Origin: Candidatus Limnocylindrales bacterium
GTDB lineage: Bacteria > Chloroflexota > Limnocylindria > Limnocylindrales > CSP1-4
Reading direction: 5' to 3'
Length of the DNA: 7,244 nucleotides
Assembly (NCBI GenBank): GCA_031292335.1
Contig: JARLHH010000143.1
Location: 1-7,244, forward strand
The notes below the pieces were generated by a model. That model was not told the DNA's origin. It saw only the letters and a list, made by a program, of their open reading frames with translations, and searched no databases. Shown in pieces: positions 1 to 5,593 of the stretch (position 1 is the stretch's first letter; the number at the start of each line of letters is the position of its first letter). Made by a program: the position numbers and the translations under genes.

Positions 1-578
1 AGCTGGTCCTGGGCATTCTTGAGGGTGGTCTGGGCCTGGCTCAGCTGCAGGTTCGCCGACGCGGTGGAGATCGGGGCGCTCTGCTGCGCCTGCGCGAGCG
101 ACTGCTGGGCCTGCTGGATCGAGAGGGCCGCCGCGGCCCGGTCGGTCGCGGAGAGTCCGCCCTTGTCGGTCGCGAGCCTGGCCTTGGCCACGGCGAGATT
201 CGCCTGGGCGATCGCGAGCGTCGCGTTGACTGAGCTCGGGTCGGCAGCCGCGAGAACCTGCCCCTTCTTGACGCTCTGGCCGACGGTCGCCGTGACCGAC
301 TTCACGAGCCACGTGCTGCTCCCGCCCGCGCTCGAGGAGGAACTGGAGGAGCTGGAGGCCACGAGTGCGGGCTGGCTGCCGAACGCGAGGCCGTAGATCG
401 AGCTGGGGGCGATGTTCCCGGTCGCGACCGACTGGGCAAGGACGTTCTCCTGCGTGGCCGTCGCGGTCAGGTACTGGGTGCTCGAGGACGAGCCGAAGCT
501 GGGCCCGATCACGGCAACCGCGATGGCGCCGACCCCGATGACGATGAGGCCGATCACGGCCAGGAGGCGAAGCTTCAT
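1..578 (-). CDS. HlyD/MacA-type membrane fusion (periplasmic adaptor) protein, N-terminal part, cut by window edge
   Basis: No stop is reached before base 1, so 192 codons are visible. The ATG at 578-576 follows an AGAGGGATCCGC ribosome-binding site (AGAGGG, six bases before ATG). Residues 5-25 form one hydrophobic helix, an uncleaved anchor or signal. A biotinyl-lipoyl-like motif follows at about 93-112 (VKSVTATVGQSVKKGQVLA). From about 117 to the edge there is an Ala/Gln-rich heptad-like helical stretch with repeated AQANLAVAKARL, IQQAQQSLAQAQQ and LQLSQAQTTLKNAQ, typical of the adaptor coiled-coil hairpin. Family members link an inner-membrane pump (ABC MacB-like or RND) to export. Chloroflexota and Actinomycetota homologues usually precede an ABC ATPase and a permease, which would lie outside this window. 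An odd feature is a nine-serine run at 75-83. The gene starts 130 bp downstream of apbE, so it is probably a separate unit. The family call is firm; the pump type is inferred. Confidence 0.85.
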   Translation of the reverse strand, partial: MKLRLLAVIGLIVIGVGAIAVAVIGPSFGSSSSTQYLTATATQENVLAQSVATGNIAPSSIYGLAFGSQPALVASSSSSSSSSAGGSSTWLVKSVTATVGQSVKKGQVLAAADPSSVNATLAIAQANLAVAKARLATDKGGLSATDRAAAALSIQQAQQSLAQAQQSAPISTASANLQLSQAQTTLKNAQDQ

Positions 579-708
579 GCGGATCCCTCTGCTGGGGCAA
601 ACCGGCGGAGCCGGGGCGGCGCGGCCGGTGGGGCCGGGACAGGACCTGGACGTCGGAACAACGTCGTCAGGTGTATTGCTCGTCCCTGAAAGAGACCTGA
701 AGCCCGGA

Positions 709-1473
709 TCAGGCCAGCAACGGCTCGACGGAAGGGGTCCAGGCGACGCGCTGATCGGCCGTGATCGCGAGCGCGCCGTAGCCGGCGTGCGTCGTGACCC
801 AGGCCGGGCCGGTCGGGCCCATCGCAAAGGCGGTCGTCGCGTAGACGTCCGCCCATGTCAGACTGGGCCCCACCACGGTGACGCTGCGCAGGCCGGTGGG
901 CGCCAGGCCCGTCCGCGGGTCGCGGATGTGCTCGCCCCGCTCGTACGTGCCGGAGGTGGCGACCGCGAGATCGCGCACGGCGAGCACCCGCGCGACGGCG
1001 TCGGCGCGGTCCGGGTGGCGAATCCCCACCCGCCAGGGTCGGCCGCGCTCCGGCTCGCCGCGGGCGATCACGTCGCCCCCGCAGTTGCAGGCATAGTTGC
1101 GCGCCCCCGCCTCGTCGAGGAGGAGCGCCGCCTCCTCCACGGCCCAGCCCTTGACCAGCCCGGACGGATCCAGGCGGCCGTCCGAGCGATGGCCGCGCGC
1201 GTCGAACCAGCCGCCCGTGGTTCGGTGAAGGTCGTCGCACATGCCCAGGACGAACCGCACCTCCGGCGAAGCGTCGGCCTCCGCCAGCGCGCCGCGGGCG
1301 ATCTGGCTGATCTCGCTGTCGGGTCGATAGGTGCTGAAGCAGGCCTCGATCTCCTCGAGCCGGGCGAGCATCGCATCGACGACCGACTCCCGGATCTCGG
1401 GGTCGCGGACGTCGATGCTGATCACGGTACCCATGACCGGCGCCACGCGGTGGGGTCCACGGGACCTAGCCAT
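709..1473 (-). CDS. apbE: ApbE-family FAD:protein FMN transferase
   Basis: ApbE enzymes move FMN from FAD onto a threonine of a target protein, releasing AMP, with Mg2+. With the ATG at 1473-1471 the protein has 254 residues, short for the family (about 300 or more when a signal peptide is present). Visible family motifs, in order: MGTVISIDV (14-22), CFSTYRPDSEISQI (45-58), GWFDARGH (88-95), DGRLDPSGLVKGWAVE (98-113), NCGGDVIARG (130-139), VATSGTYERG with HIRDPRTG (171-189) and the metal-site segment ADVYATTAFAMG (208-219), where D209 and T213 are the expected ligands. The ATG overlaps the stop of the upstream FMN-binding gene by 8 bp, implying translational coupling; an AGGCGG lies three bases before it. 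In-frame ATGs at 1518 and 1512 would add 15 or 13 residues inside the neighbouring gene and still give no hydrophobic signal. The partner substrate is very likely the adjacent FMN-binding protein. Confidence 0.95.
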   Translation of the reverse strand: MARSRGPHRVAPVMGTVISIDVRDPEIRESVVDAMLARLEEIEACFSTYRPDSEISQIARGALAEADASPEVRFVLGMCDDLHRTTGGWFDARGHRSDGRLDPSGLVKGWAVEEAALLLDEAGARNYACNCGGDVIARGEPERGRPWRVGIRHPDRADAVARVLAVRDLAVATSGTYERGEHIRDPRTGLAPTGLRSVTVVGPSLTWADVYATTAFAMGPTGPAWVTTHAGYGALAITADQRVAWTPSVEPLLA

Positions 1474-2053
1474 GCGCCGCCTGGTCCAGGGCGGCCTGCA
1501 GGGATTGCGCATAGGCATCGCTGGTGTACGTGGCGCCGGAGATCAGGTCGATCTGCGCGCTCTGGGCGGTCAGGGCCTCGCTCTGGAGCATCGGTCCGAC
1601 GATGCCGCTGATGTACGCGGATCGCTGGCGATCGGAGGGCAGCTGAAGCGCCGTGACGTTCGTGATCTTCCCGTTCGCGATGGTGACCTGGACCTGCACC
1701 GGCCCGAACTGGGTCTGGACCACGGGCCCGGTCACCGTACCGTTCGCGAGAGCAGTGCCGCCGGACCGCGAGGCCGCGGCAGCGCTGGCGGCCGGTGTCG
1801 GGGTCGCCGCGGATGCCGCGCTGGTGGCCGGCGTCGGGGTCGCCCCCTGCGGTGCCGGGTTGGCGTCCGATGTTGGCGGGGACGCGGCTCCGCCCGCGGC
1901 CGTGGCCGCTCCGCCGGCCGACGTGACGACCGGCGCGACGAGCGCGACGTTCCTCCCCGCCGTGAGCGTCCCGGTGTCGGGCGTCTTGAACGAGAAGAGC
2001 AGGATGAGGGCGAGGGTGGTCAGGGTCAGGGCGACGGCGCCGCGTCTCGGCAT
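1466..2053 (-). CDS. Membrane-anchored FMN-binding-domain protein (covalent flavoprotein electron carrier)
   Basis: This 195-residue protein has three parts. Residues 6-21 are a hydrophobic N-terminal helix after a basic MPRR, placing the rest outside the cytoplasm. Residues about 43-104 are a low-complexity Ala/Pro/Thr/Ser/Gly linker. Residues about 105-193 form an FMN-binding domain like those of NqrC/RnfG: GPVVQTQFGPVQVQVTIANG opens it, and near the end D169-LISGAT175-YTS matches the flavinylation consensus D-x-x-S/T-G-A-T. Thr175 (codon at 1531-1529) is the expected FMN phosphoester site. The ATG at 2053 has a GGAGAG Shine-Dalgarno six bases upstream. The gene lies 15 bp after the ferric-reductase-like gene and overlaps apbE by 8 bp, so its job is most likely to take electrons from the membrane oxidoreductase and carry them outside the membrane. 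No cysteine is present, so it is not a lipoprotein. The final electron acceptor cannot be seen. Confidence 0.92.
   Translation of the reverse strand: MPRRGAVALTLTTLALILLFSFKTPDTGTLTAGRNVALVAPVVTSAGGAATAAGGAASPPTSDANPAPQGATPTPATSAASAATPTPAASAAAASRSGGTALANGTVTGPVVQTQFGPVQVQVTIANGKITNVTALQLPSDRQRSAYISGIVGPMLQSEALTAQSAQIDLISGATYTSDAYAQSLQAALDQAAHG
1772..1843 (-). repeat. Two-copy 36-bp tandem repeat coding for the linker of the FMN-binding protein
   Basis: Two adjacent 12-residue units, ATPTPATSAASA (residues 71-82) and ATPTPAASAAAA (83-94), lie in the linker between the membrane helix and the FMN domain. At the DNA level the plus-strand segment GCCGGTGTCGGGGTCGCC (1791-1808) recurs with one change at 1827-1844. 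The rest of the 36-bp unit is more diverged. This looks like linker lengthening by tandem duplication. Confidence 0.75.
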
Positions 2054-2068
2054 GGTTGTCTCTCCGGA

Positions 2069-3511
2069 TCAGTATGCGAAGCGTTCGAGATGGACCTGCG
2101 ACGCCGGCACCGCCAGCGCCTTCAGGCTCGCCCGCACCGACTCCATGAGCGGGGTGGGGCCGCAGAGGTAGACGTCCCGGTTGCGCACGTCGGGGACGAG
2201 GGCGCGAAGGCCGTCGGCGTCGAGCGGGTCACGGGGCATTGCCCGGGTTCCACGCCGGCCCACCAGGTAGTGGACCGTCGCGCCGCGGTGCGCCGCGAGC
2301 GCGTCCAGCTCGTCGCGGAATACGAGGTCCGACTCCCGGCTGGCCCGGTAGATGAGCGTGAGGTCGCCCGGCCGGCCCGGGAGCGACTCCAGGAGCGCCC
2401 GGAGCGGCGTGATGCCGATCCCGCCCGCGACGAGGAGGACGCGCTGGCGGGTGCGCCGCGCCCCGGTAAGGGTCCCATATGGCCCCTCGAGCGCGACGCG
2501 GGTCCCCGGCTTCAAGGCCTGGAGCCGCGCCGTCCAGTCGCCCAGCTCCTTGATCGTGAACCGGAGCGACCGGCCGTTCGGGGCGGCCGACAGGGAGAAG
2601 GGGTGGGCGCGCCACCAGTCGTCGCGGGTGAGAAGGCGCAGGTTGAAGTACTGGCCGCTTCGGGCGGCGAGGCGGTCCAGGGCGCGCCCGGTCACATAGA
2701 CCGAGATCACGCCCGGCGCTTCCGTGACCACGCTCCCGATCCGGGGCCGGTGGCGCAGCGTGATCCGGATCGGCTGGCCGAACCGGAAGACCAGCACCAT
2801 CGCGACCGCGATCACGAGCAGAGACGTCCAGTAGATCCTGGCCACGGGGTCGTTGATGAAGTCGCTGCCCACGACCAGCTGGTGGGCGAACGCGAGCGCG
2901 ATACCCAGGTACGCGTAGAGGTGGATGCCGTACCACGTCTCGTACGAGAGCCGCCGCCGGGCCGCGCGGACCGAGGTGACCGCGACGGCCGCGAAGCAAG
3001 CCATGCTGGCGGCGGCCATCAGCACGAAGGGATACGTCCCGAGCAGGGTGGTGGTCTCGTCGAGGAGGCTTCGCCCATCGGCCATCGACCAGCCGATCGT
3101 CGTGAAGACCACGTGCCCGGCGAGCAGCCAGACCGTGCCGAACCCGAGCCAGCGGTGCGCCCACGCCAGGCGGTCCATGCCGAAGACCTGGTCGAGCCAC
3201 GGGCTCCGCGACATGAGGATCAGCTGGATGAGCGCGAGGTAGGTGCCGACGAGCGCGGTGACCTGACCCGCCGCGGTGAGGATCGCGCCCGGGCTCGTCA
3301 GCGCCGATGCGCCACCGTGTCGGATCCACATCGCGACGATGAGCGCGCCGTTGGCCACCAGCAGGGCGACGACGTCGGAGGCGCGGACAGGCCAGACGCG
3401 CGGAAGCGGAACGCGGATGGGTCGCGCGGCTGCTGGTCGTGAGGTGGTCTGCACGAAGGCGGTTCCCGGATGCGGTGGCGACCCCACCGCGAGGCCGCTC
3501 GAGGGCGCCAT
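2069..3511 (-). CDS. Ferric-reductase-like transmembrane flavocytochrome (b-heme domain plus FAD/NAD(P)H reductase domain)
   Basis: With the ATG at 3511-3509 the protein has 480 residues. The N-terminal half is a six-helix-type membrane domain (about 44-245). Candidate haem ligands in membrane helices are H119 (AHRWLGF), H133 (AGHVVF), H197 (GIHLYAY) and H210 (FAHQLVV), as in ferric reductases and NADPH oxidases. The C-terminal half is a ferredoxin-NADP reductase-like module: SGQYFNL (285-291), the FAD motif HPFSLSAAP (303-311), GPYG (343-346), the nucleotide-binding VAGGIGITPLRALL (361-374), and DVYLCGPTPLMESVR (446-460) with C450. Such proteins carry electrons from cytosolic NAD(P)H through FAD and two b-haems across the membrane. 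The acceptor here is most likely the FMN-binding protein encoded 15 bp downstream. The start is the weak point. A GGAGG directly abuts this ATG with no spacing, and a GTG at residue 20 with GGGAA eight bases before it is an alternative. The roughly 40 residues before the first helix are Pro/Ala-rich and look unconserved. Confidence 0.93.
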   Translation of the reverse strand: MAPSSGLAVGSPPHPGTAFVQTTSRPAAARPIRVPLPRVWPVRASDVVALLVANGALIVAMWIRHGGASALTSPGAILTAAGQVTALVGTYLALIQLILMSRSPWLDQVFGMDRLAWAHRWLGFGTVWLLAGHVVFTTIGWSMADGRSLLDETTTLLGTYPFVLMAAASMACFAAVAVTSVRAARRRLSYETWYGIHLYAYLGIALAFAHQLVVGSDFINDPVARIYWTSLLVIAVAMVLVFRFGQPIRITLRHRPRIGSVVTEAPGVISVYVTGRALDRLAARSGQYFNLRLLTRDDWWRAHPFSLSAAPNGRSLRFTIKELGDWTARLQALKPGTRVALEGPYGTLTGARRTRQRVLLVAGGIGITPLRALLESLPGRPGDLTLIYRASRESDLVFRDELDALAAHRGATVHYLVGRRGTRAMPRDPLDADGLRALVPDVRNRDVYLCGPTPLMESVRASLKALAVPASQVHLERFAY

Positions 3512-3617
3512 CCTCCGGGGCCGGGCTGAAGCGCGTCTGAAAGGAACTGCCTCGGAGGCGCCAGCCTCGCGGCCGCGAGCCGGACGTCCTGTCCCGGGAA
3601 GGCGGCGGGCGACGACC
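3512..3617 (-). promoter_or_regulatory. 106-bp leader before the ferric-reductase-like gene, with palindrome
   Basis: This gap separates the stop of the small helical protein from the oxidoreductase start. It holds a perfect 14-bp palindrome, CTCGCGGCCGCGAG (3566-3579), overlapping a second possible hairpin, GAGGC-GCCA-GCCTC (3555-3568); the two cannot form together. A CCUCCG in the transcript (from 3558-3553) is complementary to the CGGAGG just before the ATG (3517-3512). I see no good promoter. In DNA this GC-rich, short inverted repeats arise often by chance, so a regulatory role is only a possibility. Confidence 0.25.
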
Positions 3618-3968
3618 CTAGCTGGCGGTGCGGGCCGGCGCGCGGCGCGCCGGCGGCTTGAGGGCCTTGATGGCTTCCTCGATGTCGCGCGTGATCCCCT
3701 CGCTCCCCGCGGACGACTTCGCGGACCGCAGGCTCGCGAGCGCGACGTCGCGCGTCTCGGCATCCACGGCGGTCTCGGCGTCGACGGCCTTGCGGATGAC
3801 GCGCACGGCGAACGCGCCGAGGGCCGGGTCGGCGAGCCACGGGCTCACGCACTTGATGGCGGCCTCACCGTGAGCGGCAATCGCGTCGCGAAGCTCGATT
3901 CGGCGATCCGGCGCGGCTTCTTCCGCGGCCTGGAGCAGCGACTCGAGGGATTGATCTTCCGACTTCAT
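3618..3968 (-). CDS. Small helical protein of unknown function, possibly HEAT-like
   Basis: I do not recognise a named family. I chose the ATG at 3968-3966 because GGAGAG lies seven bases upstream. A GTG at 4019 and an ATG at 3983 are in-frame alternatives without such a signal. The 116-residue product is predicted to be almost all helix. Residues 8-61 (LESLLQAAEEAAPDRRIELRDAIAAHGEAA... PWLADPALGAFAVRVIRKA, shown with a gap) resemble a HEAT/armadillo-like helical hairpin found in bacterial proteins of mixed architecture. Residues 61-72 are an exact duplication, AVDAET twice. The last 13 residues (104-116) are a basic Pro/Ala/Arg tail. There is no signal peptide or membrane helix, so it is probably cytosolic. 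It lies 106 bp upstream of the oxidoreductase on the same strand and may share its transcript. A link to the redox module is only positional. Confidence 0.7.
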   Translation of the reverse strand: MKSEDQSLESLLQAAEEAAPDRRIELRDAIAAHGEAAIKCVSPWLADPALGAFAVRVIRKAVDAETAVDAETRDVALASLRSAKSSAGSEGITRDIEEAIKALKPPARRAPARTAS

Positions 3969-4020
3969 CGACAGACTCTCCATCCAATGGACCGTCTCGC
4001 CGAATGACGGAACATCCACG

Positions 4021-4048
4021 GCGGGTGTCAGGACGCGGGTGTCCGGAC
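4021..4048. repeat. 14-bp direct tandem repeat upstream of the small helical protein gene
   Basis: GCGGGTGTCAGGAC (4021-4034) is followed directly by GCGGGTGTCCGGAC (4035-4048), with one mismatch. A degraded start of a third unit (GCGTGG) follows. The repeat is 53-80 bases upstream of the chosen start of the minus-strand gene ending at 3618, where operators commonly sit. It may equally be a neutral slippage product. Confidence 0.6.
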
Positions 4049-4091
4049 GCGTGGGAGGCGGCGCGGTGCTACCAGCCTACCGCTTCTGAGT

Positions 4092-4112
4092 CCGCTCCGT
4101 GAGGCGGAGCGG
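4092..4112 (-). terminator. GC-rich perfect inverted repeat downstream of tRNA-Gly, possible terminator
   Basis: Plus-strand arms CCGCTCCG (4092-4099) and CGGAGCGG (4105-4112) enclose a 5-base loop, giving an 8-bp perfect stem with seven strong G-C pairs. On the minus strand it lies about 80 bases past the tRNA 3' end. No T-run follows on either strand, so it is not a textbook intrinsic terminator. In high-GC bacteria such bare hairpins are often found at transcript ends. Confidence 0.35.
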
Positions 4113-4191
4113 GTTTCGGAAGCTGGTGCGGGGATCGCGGCGCAAGGAACGTTCCAGGCCGTGGCGTCTGTGGCCATCAGAAACCGGGAAG

Positions 4192-4267
4192 TGGAGCGGG
4201 AGACGGGGTTCGAACCCGCGACATGCAGCTTGGAAGGCTGCCGCTCTGCCAGCTGAGCTACTCCCGC
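4192..4267 (-). tRNA. tRNA-Gly (anticodon TCC), CCA encoded
   Basis: The 76-nt minus-strand sequence folds as a full cloverleaf. The acceptor arms are GCGGGAG and CTCCCGC. The D arm is GCTC/GAGC, with AGCTGGCA as loop. The anticodon stem is GCAGC/GCTGC around the loop CTTCCAA, with anticodon TCC. The T arm is GCGGG-TTCGAAC-CCCGT, with one G-U pair. A T discriminator follows, then a genome-encoded CCA (4194-4192). The anticodon UCC reads GGA and GGG glycine codons. The gene is isolated from other tRNAs in this window. No duplicated 3' end that would mark an integrated element is visible. Confidence 0.97.
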
Positions 4268-4294
4268 CCGCGAGGTCTCGGCGCCGTGGCAGAA

Positions 4295-4300
4295 AGCGTA
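4295..4300 (-). promoter_or_regulatory. Candidate -10 element of the tRNA-Gly gene
   Basis: On the minus strand TACGCT (plus-strand AGCGTA) lies 27 bases before the tRNA 5' end and fits the TANNNT pattern of high-GC bacterial promoters. No clear -35 hexamer is present 16-18 bases upstream; the best there is the weak GCATTC. Confidence 0.35.
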
Positions 4301-4408
4301 GCACGGCCCCGAGCACGAATGCCGGCACGCGGACAGAATGCGCCAGCATCCACGCGGACTCTCGCATTCGACCGAGCGTCCGGCCGCACGCAGACGAGGC
4401 AGCGGGCC

Positions 4409-5218
4409 ATGAGCAAGACCATCGTGTTCATCCATGGCGCGTGGGTGACGCCTGCGTGCTGGGAGCCCTTCCGCGGCTACTTCGAGGAACGCGGGTACGA
4501 GTGCATCGCGCCCGCCTGGCCGGGCAAGGATCGGCCGCTGGACGAGATCCGGGCCGACCCGTCCCCACTGCTCGGCGTCGGCCTGGCCGAGATCACCGAC
4601 CGCTACGCGCAGGTCGTGCGCGCGCTCCCGGAGCCGCCGATCCTGGTCGGCCACTCCTTCGGCGGGCTGATCGTCCAGGTCCTGCTCGATCGCGGGCTCG
4701 GCGCATCCGGCGTCGCCATCGATCCGGCCCCGCCGAAGGGAGTGTTCGCCTTCGAGCCGTCGGCGGTCCGCTCGCTCGGATCGGTGCTCCTCACGTGGCG
4801 GGGCTGGCGCAAGGTGGTCCGCTGGTCGTACGCGAACTTCCGCTACGCCTTCGTGCACACGCTCGCGGAGCACGAGGCGCGAGCGGCCTATGACAACCAC
4901 GTGACTCCCGAGACGGGCCGTGTCTTCTTCCAGGGTGCGCTGGCCGGGTTCAGCCGCCACAGCCCGGCAGCCGTCAACTTCCGGAACGGGGAGCGTGCGC
5001 CGCTCCTCATCCTGGCTGGTGCCGAGGACCGCATCGTGCCGGCCTCCGTGGTGGGCCGAAACTACCGGAAGTACGCCGGATCATCCGCGGTCACCGACTT
5101 CCATGAGTTCCCCGGTCGGACGCACTGGATCATCGCCCAGGACGGCTGGCAGGAGGTCGCCGGGTTCACCCAGCGATGGATCGAGGGGCACACTCCGCAC
5201 GTCATGGCGCCTGACTGA
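4409..5218 (+). CDS. Alpha/beta hydrolase (alpha/beta-fold esterase or lipase-like)
   Basis: The ATG at 4409, nine bases after a GAGG, gives a 269-residue protein. Upstream in-frame ATGs from 4223 would start inside the antisense tRNA region and are rejected. The fold's landmarks are in place: an N-terminal strand and oxyanion-loop HG (FIHGAW, 7-12), the nucleophile elbow GHSFGG (81-86, Ser83), the acid in LAGAEDRIVP (Asp207), and the base in GRTHW (His239). Residues about 112-190 form the lid or cap, rich in Trp, Arg and aromatics. There is no signal peptide, so it is cytosolic. The short domain with a late small cap resembles non-haem-peroxidase-like and salicylate-esterase-like hydrolases, but the substrate cannot be read from sequence. 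The gene appears to stand alone: the tRNA lies divergently upstream and a non-coding gap follows. Confidence 0.92.
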   Translation: MSKTIVFIHGAWVTPACWEPFRGYFEERGYECIAPAWPGKDRPLDEIRADPSPLLGVGLAEITDRYAQVVRALPEPPILVGHSFGGLIVQVLLDRGLGASGVAIDPAPPKGVFAFEPSAVRSLGSVLLTWRGWRKVVRWSYANFRYAFVHTLAEHEARAAYDNHVTPETGRVFFQGALAGFSRHSPAAVNFRNGERAPLLILAGAEDRIVPASVVGRNYRKYAGSSAVTDFHEFPGRTHWIIAQDGWQEVAGFTQRWIEGHTPHVMAPD

Positions 5219-5593
5219 GGGCCGTGCCGGTGCGGCATCCCGCCAGTTGCCGGAGTGTTACTGCTCGCACAGGCAGGGCCCACAGCGTCCGCCGGCCGGC
5301 GTCGCCACGACCGCCGGAGACGGGTCGGCGGGCTGCTCGAGCACGGTCCGAGGCGCCAGGGTCGTGTCGAGCGGGCCAGAACTCGTCGGCTGGTCATGAG
5401 CGCAGGGCACTACGCGCAGGCCAATCCCTGAATGAACACTCCCGCAACTACCGTGCGCTCCAAAGAGCGGCGGCGCGGTCCCGTCGCCGGCCCGGGCATC
5501 CGGCCCGTGCGGTGAGGAAGCGCAGGTCGGCCCGCTGGCTGGATCGACCCACGGGCCGGTTCGTCTCGTCGATGGCCCCGCCCGAGCGCCTGC
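5219..5593. other. 375-bp gap between two convergent genes, no gene supported
   Basis: This stretch lies between the stop of the hydrolase and the stop of the nuclease. Open frames across it are rich in Arg, Pro and Ala, share no recognisable motif and lack ribosome-binding sites, so I call no gene. It contains only weak structure: 7-bp inverted arms GAGCGCA (5398-5404) and TGCGCTC (5454-5460) around a slightly less GC-rich 49-base centre, and a 5-bp hairpin CGGGC-ATCCG-GCCCG at about 5493-5507. No clear intrinsic terminator with a T-run is seen for either gene. Confidence 0.6.

Noticed and set aside
682..696. Hairpin after apbE (minus-strand GTCTCT-TTC-AGGGAC)
   Set aside because: The 6-bp stem includes a G-U pair and has no T-run, too weak to call a terminator.
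412..1611. A 399-codon plus-strand frame over apbE and the adaptor start
   Set aside because: Its sequence is low-complexity Arg/Ala/Gly with no motif, and it is antisense to ApbE, whose motifs are intact.
1331..3442. A 703-codon open frame on the plus strand across the redox genes
   Set aside because: It runs antisense to three genes with clear motifs and is Arg/Gly/Asp-rich without any domain. Long shadow frames are expected at this GC content.
4192..4267. tRNA-Gly as an integration site for a mobile element
   Set aside because: No integrase gene and no direct repeat of the tRNA 3' end were seen in the window.
4316..4370. Inverted arms CGAATGC (4316-4322) and GCATTCG (4364-4370) before the hydrolase
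   Set aside because: Arms of only 7 bp separated by 41 bases are expected by chance; no adjoining promoter element supports an operator.
4028..4960. A 310-codon minus-strand frame covering the tRNA and the hydrolase
   Set aside because: It reads through the tRNA gene and lies opposite a hydrolase with an intact catalytic triad.
5334..5343. Perfect 10-bp palindrome TGCTCGAGCA
   Set aside because: Several palindromes of this length are expected by chance in 7 kb, and nothing nearby gives it a role.
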